Source: Lineus longissimus
Lineage: Eukaryota > Nemertea > Pilidiophora > Heteronemertea > Lineidae
DNA: 64,000 nt
Assembly (NCBI RefSeq): GCF_910592395.1
Contig: NC_088322.1
Span: 15,679,431 to 15,743,430 of the forward strand
Direction of reading: 5' to 3'
Shown: positions 46,501 through 56,000 of the stretch, piece by piece
How positions within the stretch are numbered: position 1 is the stretch's first letter
Layout of the letters: every line of letters starts with the position of its first letter
Translations under genes and position numbers: made by a program
The notes under the pieces: generated by a model
What the model was told of the DNA's origin: nothing
The model's input: the letters and a program-made list of their open reading frames with translations, nothing else
Databases searched by the model: none

Positions 46501-49500
46501 GTTAGAGCGCTGCGCTTTAAATTGGGTGGTCACGGGTTCGAACCCCGGCGAATGTATTTTTTCGTTTTTTTAAAAGCTTTCTTTCCATTTTTCATCCATG
46601 AACGCGGATCCAAGGGGGTGCACCCTAGGTACGCCCCCTAATTGATATAGAATCTTTGAAATTGACCATGAAATTTTGGAACACACCTGTAGTGCAGCAA
46701 TTTTTATGAGAAATGCAGTGCACGCTCCCTCTTCTTCCAGTTCCTGGATCCGCCAGCGCTCTTAAACCATCATCATTATTATCATTATCAATATTATCAT
46801 GAAGAAAACCCCTTCACCCGCGAACTTTTCAAGCTGAAGTACACACTGATTCCAGCTGTTCGAGCACTCCAGGGAATGGTTTGACTATCAGTCGGCGGAG
46901 CTTTCTAAATGCAATTGCCCTGTGCATCAGCACTTTCGGCTTCCAAAAGAATCGACTCGAATCTTAATTCAAATCTGCCATTGCCGACATCGTTGGCGCC
47001 AAAAACTATTTCTTTTGACCCTGTTGACCTCGCTTCTAAAAAATTTGTTTTTAAACCATTCAAACATTTAAATCAACTGCAAACATTTTCAATTAAATCA
47101 CCGAGCTATATATATACGATATATTAAGAAATATCTATTGAAATATCGAGTTATACGGTTACCTTGGAACTCTTTGTACCCAATTACCCCTCCGCCAGCG
47201 TGACCTAGCCACAATCATGGCGCATACCCTAAGGGTTGTCTTCAGATTGCCGAATATCTTACCCCAAACATGAACGCCCTGATAGCTCAGCGGTTAGAGC
47301 GCTGCGCTTTAGATTGGGTGGTCACGGGTTCGAACCCCGGCGAATGTATTTTTTCGTTTTTTTAAAAGGTCTTCTTTCCATTTTTCATCCAGGAACGTTT
47401 ATTAGGCGCTGATTCGAATTAGATTCAAACCCTGGCGAATCTTATTTTTCTTATTTTTTTAAAAAGCTTTCTTTCCATTTTCATCCATGAACGCGGATCC
47501 AAGGGGGTGCACCCTAGGTACGCCCCCTAATTGATATAGAATCTTTGAAATTGACCATGAAATTTTGGAACACATCTGTAGTGCAGCAATTTTTATGAGA
47601 AATGCAGTGCACGCTCCCTCTTCTTCCAGTTCCTGGATCCGCCAGCGCTCTTAAACCATCATCATTATTATCATTATCAATATTATCATGAAGAAAACCC
47701 CTTCACCCGCGAACTATTCAAGCTGAAGTACACACTGATTCCAGGTGTTCGAGCACTCCAGGGAATGGTTTGACTATCAGTCGGCGGAGCTTTCTAAATG
47801 CAATTGCCCTGTGCATCAGCACTTTCGGCTTCCAAAAGAATCGACTCGAATCTTAATTCAAATCTGCCATTGCCGACATCGTTGGCGCCAAAAACTATTT
47901 CTTTTGACCCTGTTGACCTCGCTTCTAAAAATTTTGTTTTTAAACCATTCAAACATTTAAATCAACTGCAAACATTTTCAATTAAATCACCGAGCTATAT
48001 ATATACGATATATCAAGAAATATCTATTGAAATATCGAGTTATACGGTTACCTTGGAACTATTTGTACCCAATTACTCTTCCGCCAGCGTGACCTAGCCA
48101 CAATCATGGCGCGTATGACTCTAAGGCTTGTCTTCAGATTGCAAAAAATCTCGGTCAAACACGAACGCCCTGATGGCTCAGCGGTTAGAGGGCTGCGCTA
48201 TAGGCTGGGTGGTCATGGGTTCGAACCCCGGCGAATAAAAAATTTTTCGTTTTTTTCGCAAATGATACAATAACCCCCCCCCCCCCCCCCCCCGTAGGCC
48301 TAAGTCAACAGCGCAGTGGATCGAAGTCTGTTTTAATGGTCTATAAAGAGCCACTCTCTGCACCTTTGAACTTCATTTGCCTCTCCAACTGTCTTGGTAA
48401 ATAACCGAGTCATCATATCATTGGGCAAATATCGGCTGTCTGTTCTTATGTCGTTCTTATTTCAGTTATCACAACGACATGTGAATTCGGGCGTGGCCGC
48501 GGCACTCGGCACCTCTTTCCCGAACTGGACTCGTCTGGTCTCATCACATCCCCGAACTGGCCAGGGACGTACTTGCCGAAGACAGCCGCCTGTCGGGTCG
48601 CGCTCACTACCTGCCAGAACTGTTATATTGACTTTGGGTTTGAGAGTTTGGACCTGCCTGATTGTGATGGGGAATTGTTCAGTAATTATACGGCGTTGGA
48701 GTTGGAGAAAAGGTGTGGTGAGAAACAGGGGTGAGTTCTCATGGGACATCCGGCAACTGCTTATAGGGCCTACGGCCGCGGTTGGGGTTTCGGACAATGA
48801 AAAGGTCCCTCGGAAGTTCTTCTTGTTTCTCACATGAATGTTGTCTAATTCCCTTAACCTCTAAGGCATATAATTGTTACACCTAGCATAGTGTCCAGGG
48901 AACAAGTTGATCTCTGACCTGTCTTATATACTTTGAAGGCCGCACATGGGTATTTCACCCCGGTGTAAAAGTATTCCAGGTCCTACCGAGCTGCAGTCCG
49001 CCGGACTCTAACTCCTAGGAATCGAAGTCCTACGGTCCTGGACGACTAGGAGCTGGAGTCCTAGGACTTAGGTTACCAGCAACCAATGTCCTAGGACCGT
49101 GACTCCTTAGGAATGTAGGTCCGAAATCTAGTAATCAGCGTCCTAGGCGGACTATGTCTTCTATTACTAGAAAAAAACTAGGAATCTAAGACCCAAGACC
49201 TTCTTTCCTAGGAATCTAACTCCCCAGGCCTTCTTTCCTAGGAATCCAAGTCCCAAGACCTGCTTTCCTAGGAATCCAAGTCACACAGACCGGCTTTCCT
49301 AGGAATCCAAGTCCCCCAGACCTGCTTTCCTAGGAATCCAAGTCCCCCAGACCTGCTTTCCTAGGAATCCAAGTCCCCCAGACCTGCTTTCCTAGGAATC
49401 CAAGTCACACAGACCGGCTTTCCTAGGAATCCAAGTCCCCCAGACCTGCTTTCCTAGGAATCCAAGTCACACAGACCGGCTTTCCTAGGAATCCAAGTCC

Positions 49501-51374
49501 CTCAGACCTGCTTTCCTAGGAATCCAAGTCACACAGACCGGCTTTCCTAGGAATCCAAGTCCCTCAGACCTGCTTTCCTAGGAATCCAAGTCACACAGAC
49601 CGGCTTTCCTAGGAATCCAAGTCCCTCAGACCTGCTTTCCTAGGAATCCAAGTCACACAGACCGGCTTTCCTAGGAATCCAAGTCCCTCAGACCTGCTTT
49701 CCTAGGAATCCAAGTCCAAGCTTACCTTGAAATTGTTCTTTGCTGCTCGGCGGATTTGCCGCTTCCTCGAGAAACTGCAACGAGCTGGATAGGCATGGTC
49801 CGTAGATAGCGAAAAATACGGTTTGGGTCATGAGCTGTTCTTTTGGTAGACATCTCGACAGGAATGAAGGCCAATACAAGTTTCCACGTGCGTTTTGTAG
49901 GCCTAGGAATGCGGGCTAGACTGATGATCATGGTTTGAATGTGATCAACCCATTCCTTTATTGATCAATCAGTCGAATGATTGTAATCGATTATGCAAGA
50001 GGTGACAAGGAAAAAAAGAAAAAGAGTAGACCAAGGGGGGAATCGAACCTGCAGTTCTTGCTTACCAGGCAGGGACCATGACCACTACACTACGAGTGAT
50101 TGGCTGGCACTAATCTGATAATTCCAAAACCTTAGATATTTGAACGCATGTCCTATTATATGCCATAGTTTTTCTATTTTGTATACAATTCAAATGGGTG
50201 CGGACATTGGTTAACGGGAGACTTTAATTTCTGTCACTGCTGTGATAAAAGAAATCCAAGTCCTACCTTTTATATAGGAATCGTAGCCCAGGAACGGAAG
50301 TCCGGGTAAGACAACCTTTTCTAAGGAATGGGGGCCCAAGGAACCAAGGTCCGTAGGCGGACTTGCATAATTCTTTTACACTGGGTTTCAGGGCTTTTCT
50401 CTCCTCAAGGCCATACATATATTTCCAGATGCGACTATATTTTAATGAAAGATGGCAACAAATCGGCCGATGTATTCACTGGGTCGCTAACTGGTCATGT
50501 TTACGTCCCAATGTCGAACAATGTCGAACTGCAGTTCTGCTCCACCAAGACGAAGTCAGAGTCAGCAAGACAATGGAGGATTAGCTACGTCATCAGAGGT
50601 GAGCAATAGAGACGTTAAGAAAAGAAAAGACAACGTTATTAGAGAGGTTTAGTGTCATGGACGTGGAGATGTACTGTATCAAGTTACTATTCCAAGACAT
50701 CGCAGCCTCCTGGGAATCGTTAATCCAAGGCCCTATTCATTTCAGAGACAGGGATCCCGAAGTCCTGTTACTACAGTGTCGAGCTGAGGCACACATGCGC
50801 AGATGGGAAATGCACTGATTCACTAGAGGATTGCGGTAGGTGACCGAGTGTTCAGTTGTCCATAGATTCGCTAGGAGATTGTGGTAGTTGTGTCCATATT
50901 CTTGGTGCAGAAGAAGTCAATTCCTTTTTTAGTTGTGACGTGTATGGCCAGTCCACTGCCTCTGGAGTGTATCTCTAATGACTCCAACTTGTCATTTTAG
51001 CAATGGAAATCTCGCTCTACCCTCCTACTCATCCATCCCCTCCAGCCATCCCGGACCACGCCCTTATCGGGATTGTGGGCTTCCTGGTGTTTGTCATCCT
51101 GGTCGTCATCCTCGGGCTCACGTGTAACCAGAGCATTCGTGTGGCGGTCAAGTATCTCAAGTATAAACTTCAAAAGGAGTCGGATCACAGCATCAAGGCA
51201 GACAGTGAGACGTCCTTCGAGGACAGTGATGTCGAGAGCGACTGTTCAGAGGATATAAACAGTCAGGGCAGGGACACTCTCCGCCCCGTGGCGAGGGCAG
51301 ACCTCCCTCATGTAGGGGTCAAGTGTAAGGAATGCTTCCATTGTGACTTTCTATCACCATGGGAACATTATTAG
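40522..51374 (+). CDS. CUB-domain type I membrane protein, 330 aa, five exons
   Basis: Exons are 40522-40615, 48466-48730, 50429-50598, 50746-50835 and 51001-51374; they sum to 993 nt = 331 codons with the stop, and all phases match. Residues 1-26 are a signal peptide (MERTVCTR, then LLSLLLVTSG). Residues ~37-175 are a CUB-like domain: GLITSPNWPGTY at 56-67, ACRVAL, YIDFGFESLDLPDCDGE, later CDYILMKDG and VELQFCST, and an aromatic-rich end (WRISYVI). A short Cys-rich stalk (HTCADGKC) and a Pro-rich spacer precede a TM helix at about 227-246 (ALIGIVGFLVFVILVVILGL). The tail of about 84 residues is acidic and Ser-rich (SFEDSDVESDCSED), with a Cys cluster near the end (KCKECFHC). The 50429 acceptor is required: an earlier AG at 50409-50410 shifts frame and reaches a stop. 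CUB domains bind proteins or glycans outside the cell; partner and role are unknown. A 7.85-kb intron 1 holds the tRNA-like array. Confidence 0.8.
41486..48237 (+). pseudogene. Eight tRNA-derived (SINE-like) heads, one per array unit
   Basis: Heads start at GCCCTGATAGCTCAGCGG: 41486, 42360, 43816, 44704, 45592, 46484, 47276 and 48167, each about 72 bp. An internal Pol III A box (TAGCTCAGCGG) and B box (GGTTCGAACCC) match consensus, and a T6 run right after the head could end a Pol III transcript. The acceptor strands do not pair and the anticodon stem is poor, so these are tRNA-derived rather than working tRNA genes. Head 6 has TAGGTC in the A box; head 3 has GAAACCC in the B box; head 8 has TGGCTC and other changes. 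Confidence 0.75.
43207..43775 (+). mobile_element. 3' end of a non-LTR retrotransposon (LINE) inserted in array unit 3
   Basis: It interrupts the unit between CTAAGG and TTGTCTTCAGATTGCC. The open frame ending at 43596 is the C-terminal tail of a LINE reverse-transcriptase polyprotein: HDLAIERGRYKK, then a zinc-finger-like C-x-C-x8-H-x4-C (CSCDG...VHFLTAC) and PKYD. The 3' UTR of about 180 bp ends near ATTAATAAACTAATT. It is 5'-truncated, as is usual for LINEs, and its Met is borrowed from the host repeat. I cannot assign the clade with confidence. Confidence 0.8.
48274..48293. repeat. Poly-C tract (C20)
   Basis: It follows the decayed last unit of the tRNA-like array, 172 bp before exon 2 of the CUB membrane gene. 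The length may be unreliable in an assembly. Confidence 0.8.
48980..49725. repeat. 31-bp minisatellite organised as a 62-bp higher-order repeat
   Basis: Core CTTTCCTAGGAATCCAAGTC recurs every 30-31 bp from 49204 to about 49720, 16 to 17 units. Two unit types differ in the last 13 bases: type A ends CCC(C/T)CAGACCTG, type B ends ACACAGACCGG. From 49264 the order is B A A A B A B A B A B A B A, so the right half is a regular A-B dimer. Diverged CCTAGG/TCCTAGGA relatives extend left to about 48980 and appear again at 50255-50345. It lies in intron 2 of the CUB membrane gene. Confidence 0.9.
49990..50105 (-). mobile_element. tRNA-derived SINE fragment, tRNA-Thr-like head
   Basis: On the minus strand an A box (TAGTGTAGTGG, 50082-50092) and a B box (GGTTCGATTCC, 50039-50049) frame a stem-loop whose loop reads CTGGTAA, giving a GGT (Thr-like) anticodon. 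Acceptor and T-stem pairing are too poor for a working tRNA. It lies in intron 2 of the CUB membrane gene. Confidence 0.6.
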
Positions 51375-51574
51375 ACCACGGGAGGAATAGTCAGGGAAGG
51401 GACACTCTGAATTCCATGCCAAGAAAGGACCTTCCTATTGTGGGGTTAAAGAATATGACCAATTTGTATGACAAATTATAGTTTATTGTTTATCATGAGA
51501 AACAGCTGTAGAAATACAAGGCATCGTTATAAATTATCATAACCCACAAAGTAGGTGTTGCTGCATTGGGCCCC

Positions 51575-51727
51575 AACCATGGGTTTACATAGAGTTTGCA
51601 TGGGACCAAGCACTGGTTTACATAGAGTACATAGGACCAGCACGGGTTTACATAGAGTTTACATGGGGCCACGCACTGGTTTACATAGAGTACATGGGAC
51701 CAAGCACGGGTTTAAATAGAGTTGACA
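51575..51727. repeat. Short tandem repeat in the 3' UTR of the CUB membrane gene
   Basis: Five units of about 25-35 bp share GGTTTACATAGAGT(A/T)(T/C)AxATGGGxCCAxGCAC. It begins about 200 bp after the stop codon at 51374. Units of two lengths alternate. Confidence 0.7.
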
Positions 51728-52010
51728 GGGTCACTTTTAACTTGTCACTTTTTTATTTTTGTGTCTTTGAGTGTCAAGTGTCGTGAACCAGGAGGTTCTC
51801 TTGCAGCCGAGAGATTGTAAACAACTTCAACTTTTGTTTAAACGACCTCCATAACATTGAGTAACTCAAACTTAATGCAAAGATACATGTACATTCATTA
51901 AAACATTATATTTACAAATTTTACAGGTAAAAGTAAACAATCCATGTAGACCTTAATTAAAATATTCAAATGAATAACCTAATATTGCAAGACGAAAGTT
52001 TCAAAATACA

Positions 52011-52016
52011 AATAAA
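52011..52016 (+). terminator. Candidate polyadenylation signal AATAAA of the CUB membrane gene
   Basis: It is the first AATAAA on the plus strand after the stop codon, 637 bp downstream. An ATTAAA variant occurs earlier, near 51897. The actual cleavage site is not known. Confidence 0.4.
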
Positions 52017-53047
52017 GTTCACTACAGTAGAGGTTATCTTTCAAATACACTTTAACTAGTCTATCCGGCCCGAAATCATTCAGTAGCAAAAACTTCAGGT
52101 GCTTTTCTGACTGGCAGCCACTTACCCACCTGCAGGGTTGAGTAAGTATCTCAAGACCTCCCTGAGTCTAATGCTGACTGCTAAGGGCTTTGAAACTAGG
52201 GATCTCTTGATTGTTCAGGGTAGCGCAGACCCTGAACAATCTAAGTGGTTGTCTGTACAGATGTATTATTCGAAGGTTTATGTCATAACCAAACCTTTAA
52301 ACACCTCTTTTGCCGTAAACAATTGGTAATATAATACAAGCATCTCTGCTTTTCTAATGTAACAACACTATAGACACATCCCTGAATTGTGAAAACTGAT
52401 GGAATTTACAACTAAAGTTAGAAAAATATCTTTGTACACTCCAGTGTCATAGTCATCAGGTCTATGATCTGAGGCCAGGTCTCAATCTGTGACCAGAAAT
52501 GGCCCCACCTTCCACTAATCGCAATAGTTCAAGAGCACACATAGCTAAGAACAGACTGGCCAAACTGACTTACAAAATGCAGTTGAACTTCCCTGATCAA
52601 ACGCCAGGAGTGGTAGTTAATATATTTCTGTGTCGAAAACGATACATGCACATTAGAGATGACCTCCTATTACCCGCACTCATTGACTGAGGTCTCACAT
52701 TTGTGCATTCACAGTATTAGATATTCACAACATGGCAAATATACAATCAGTGCAGCTCTCACATTCTGACATCTATGATGTCATCTACAAACACGTAAAA
52801 CTAGACATTCCTCTACAATAAATAATAACAATTAAAACATTCTAATTATGATTAGAAACTAATGTGTTTTGAAGTAAGATCAGGCCACACCAGCTTGACA
52901 TACAGTTGTGTGATCACCTATTTAATCTATAAGCCTCAGGTTACGACTAACTAATATTATTCTCCACCTTTTGTTCAAATCTGACATAGTTTTCAACCCA
53001 GAAGTGAAATCATAACATCATCACTACAGATGATCGTATTCCACATT
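52017..53047. other. Convergent 3' region between the CUB membrane gene and GPD2
   Basis: I see no gene here. It must hold the GPD2 3' UTR (minus strand); an ATTAAA on the minus strand at 52921-52926, about 120 bp past the GPD2 stop, could serve as its poly(A) signal. Open frames of about 60 codons at 52138 and 52499 have no recognisable content. Confidence 0.5.
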
Positions 53048-56000
53048 TTAGAGGCCACCACCGCTCCTGTTGACTGTGATTGTCGTCTGCTCTTTAGACA
53101 TCTCGTAATGATCGTCTGCTAGTTTACTGAATCGGCTCAGCGTGATAGCACCCGTACGAACTGCACTCATTGTCTGAAAAATAGCGTCAAATATGATAAA
53201 CGATTCATCAATTAAAGATGTGATTTGTTCGCGTACTTTGTTTACATCTGTCCAACAGGTAATCAGAAATAAACCTCGCAATGCAGCAAGTAGACAAGCC
53301 AGTGTGGTGAAAACTGGCATGGCTATTTTCATATCAGTGCACACCATGCGAGGTTACATACTGTGAAAGTGTGATGCTGCGATTTAAAAGCTGCATAAGT
53401 ACAATTGAGAGAGTACAATCATCTGAATCGAAATACTCACGAAACAAGAACCTGAGAAACATTTCTAAAATGAGGAAATTTATCGGGAAAGGACCCTAAC
53501 ATTTTCACACTTCAGCTTCATACAGAAATAAAACCAAGTTATCCACTCTCTATAATATACAGACACAAATACAGTTAATGTTGGCACTGTGGTCATCCTC
53601 CTGAATACACCGACCTGTGGAATCACCGACACCCTTGTTGAATATGCCAGTTACAGGCCAACAACAGACCCAGTGTTTATGTGGAATCACAGAGAAAGAT
53701 GGCTGGACCAGCTGCCACCCTTGTCCTCCCAAGGTGGCTCTTCAAGGTCAGTATAAATCAGAATCAAGAGAATGACCGCAGTGACAAGGGCTACAATCTA
53801 ATACGACTCCTACACACAGTTAGATCCGTAGATAGAGTATTACACTCTAATAGAGATGTGCTGGTTGTGTTGAAGCTGTCAACTAACACTCCATCTGGAG
53901 ACTGTCTATACGGACAATAGGCAGGAGCTTTGAGGGGCGTCGCCATGTGAATAATATGCACAGCTACCAAAATGTGGCCTGTTTTCAGTGATAAGAATAT
54001 TCCTCATACAAGGATTCATGGTAATGATGCATTGTGACAAATCACCTATTGGTAACTTCGAGGAACCTAATTTGACCCACCACAGACAGCAAGAATGGGT
54101 GGGCCACTAATGGCAGAATGGGAGGACCATATGAGTGGCAGCTATCTAGTGTTTGTGACATCTGTTACAAGAGGGCGACTGGGGGTTGCTGCTTGCCACC
54201 GCAGGCCCACTGTGTTGTCTGAGTGAGGAGCTCCTGCCTTGCTGTCACTTTAAACACGGCTAAGACCATATAGACTCTCAGCTACAACATCATCTGCCAT
54301 TACAAACATGACAGTATATACAGTCTACTATATCATATCAATACTTAATATCACAGGCCAATAGAAGACAAGGGGAAGGGGGTATTTTAGGACGAATGAT
54401 GCTTCTTTCAATAAACTATGTTTCTTTCGGATTAAATGTTTGAAGAAGAAGCAATGGTCATTTTGAACCCTGGTCCAAGCACTTTTTACTAGATGCATTT
54501 CAAATAAGATTTCGAAAAGATTTGACGAGACATTTCTTTCTCAAAGTTGAATGAGCAGTAACAAGACAAAGGAATCGTGGACAAAAGCTTTTCCTGAGGC
54601 TGAATTTTGAATTTTAAAATGTCACTCCACCAATTTGCAAATACTGAGTGAAAACTTTCCGAGACATAGAGCATTTGATGGTTCCTATCCCGCACAGACA
54701 AGCAAAGCACATATATGATCAATCTCCAACAAGGATGCACTACATTCCGACTCTGCCACACTGTAGGTTGAGTGCCATATTGGTCCTGTGGCAGAGATGA
54801 AGAGTCTTGTATTCTGTTGGTCTTGCTGTTTTCCTCAACATTGGTGTGAGGAGCACAGATTGAATGAAGAGAATGGCACATTCTACCGAGAATTCTGGCC
54901 CCAGTCAGCGTCACTTCAACTACTACTGAAACGACACCAAGGAATCTCTGGGGCGCTCTCGTAGTGACATCAGTTAGAGATTGACCAGAGTTTGCAAAGC
55001 CATGCAGAATCGACGGAAAAAATGAGGAAATATTTACATATTTGTCATAAGATTAGACAGCGTTGGTTATCGCTACATGTATGTGTAATTATGTGTTCTG
55101 TCTATTACTCCTAATCTAACATTAATCTGAAAAAAATAAGCAAATTATTGGATTAGCACGAGGATTGAATGAAGAAAGAGGAGTTTGCTGGCAAAAAGCA
55201 AATGGATTTGTTCTTAAAATAGGTTCCATGGATCTTCACATTGCACACAAGAAGCAATGGGAGAGTTTCATCGGCTACACATCACAATTTCCAAGATTTC
55301 TCTGGTATTTTTCTCAAAATCACCCAAAATGTATCATTCTGCCGGCATTCTTCAGCAAATTCTTAAAAACAAATGAAGTACTCCTCAGGATTTCTTTCAG
55401 ACTAAAACATTCCCTAAATTGAACATTTCAAAAAAATTTCCCACCAAAAAGACCCCCCTCCTTCCCTTGTGAAAAATGTCATTGCATGCAGCCCACCAGA
55501 CCCAGAGACTAGGGGCCCAGGATGAAACATCAACCCAATGCACCTTTATCGTGCATTCCCCAAGACATGGCAGAGACTAAGCTGACAGATGAGAGGCCAA
55601 ACTTGTCCAATGCCCACATGACCCCCCAATCCATCATGCACGTGCCTTTCTCCTCTGACCTAGAGAAGAACCCCTTACTAGCATTAACCGAGAATCTCAA
55701 ATTTCTCACACAGAGTCCCTGGAGGAGTCAACATCAAGATTGTTGGGCCGAGATTCTGACACCATGATCAACTCCTTGTATCTGATGCAAACTGTTATAG
55801 TGTGACAGATACCAAGAGATAACACACAAGGACAGGTACACCCAGATTGTCATGTGAATCAAATCAGTCTCATCCAAACCTCAGCTTCTTGCGTCTCAGA
55901 GACGAACATGACCAGAGAAAAGCTAGACCTTATCTCTTCTCCTGATTGTGACAGGTAGCAGACACCAGGCCAGAGTACCAGGAAAGGACCAATGGTATGT

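Larger units (their letters stand above)
40845..48240 (+). repeat. Tandem array of eight ~888-bp units with tRNA-like heads
   Basis: Units begin at CCCCTAATTGATATAG: 40845, 41721, 42607, 44063, 44952, 45844, 46635 and 47524. By eye the copies are nearly identical. Unit lengths are about 876, 886, 1456 (with the LINE insert), 889, 892, 791 and 889, and the last unit decays after 48240. Each carries an ATCATCATTATTATC tract, a tRNA-like head and an internal partial duplication of the region after the head (a second TTCGAATTAGATTC...CCTGGCGAAT and T-run). The 71/72-residue open frames repeated in every unit follow from copy identity, not from selection. The array lies entirely in intron 1 of the CUB membrane gene, on the same strand. 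Confidence 0.9.

Noticed and set aside
41066-48097. A conserved 71-72-residue protein family repeated in the array
   Set aside because: The two overlapping frames are identical only because the DNA units are nearly identical. No start context, splice sites or domain support them.
41486-48237. Eight functional tRNA genes
   Set aside because: A and B boxes are good, but the acceptor strands do not pair and the anticodon stem is weak, so they are tRNA-derived repeat heads.
49204-49725. CRISPR array
   Set aside because: Direct 31-bp units without unique spacers in an animal intron: a minisatellite.
54489-54914. A nested gene in the last GPD2 intron (141 codons, minus strand)
   Set aside because: No known domain, low-complexity flanks and no splice or promoter evidence.
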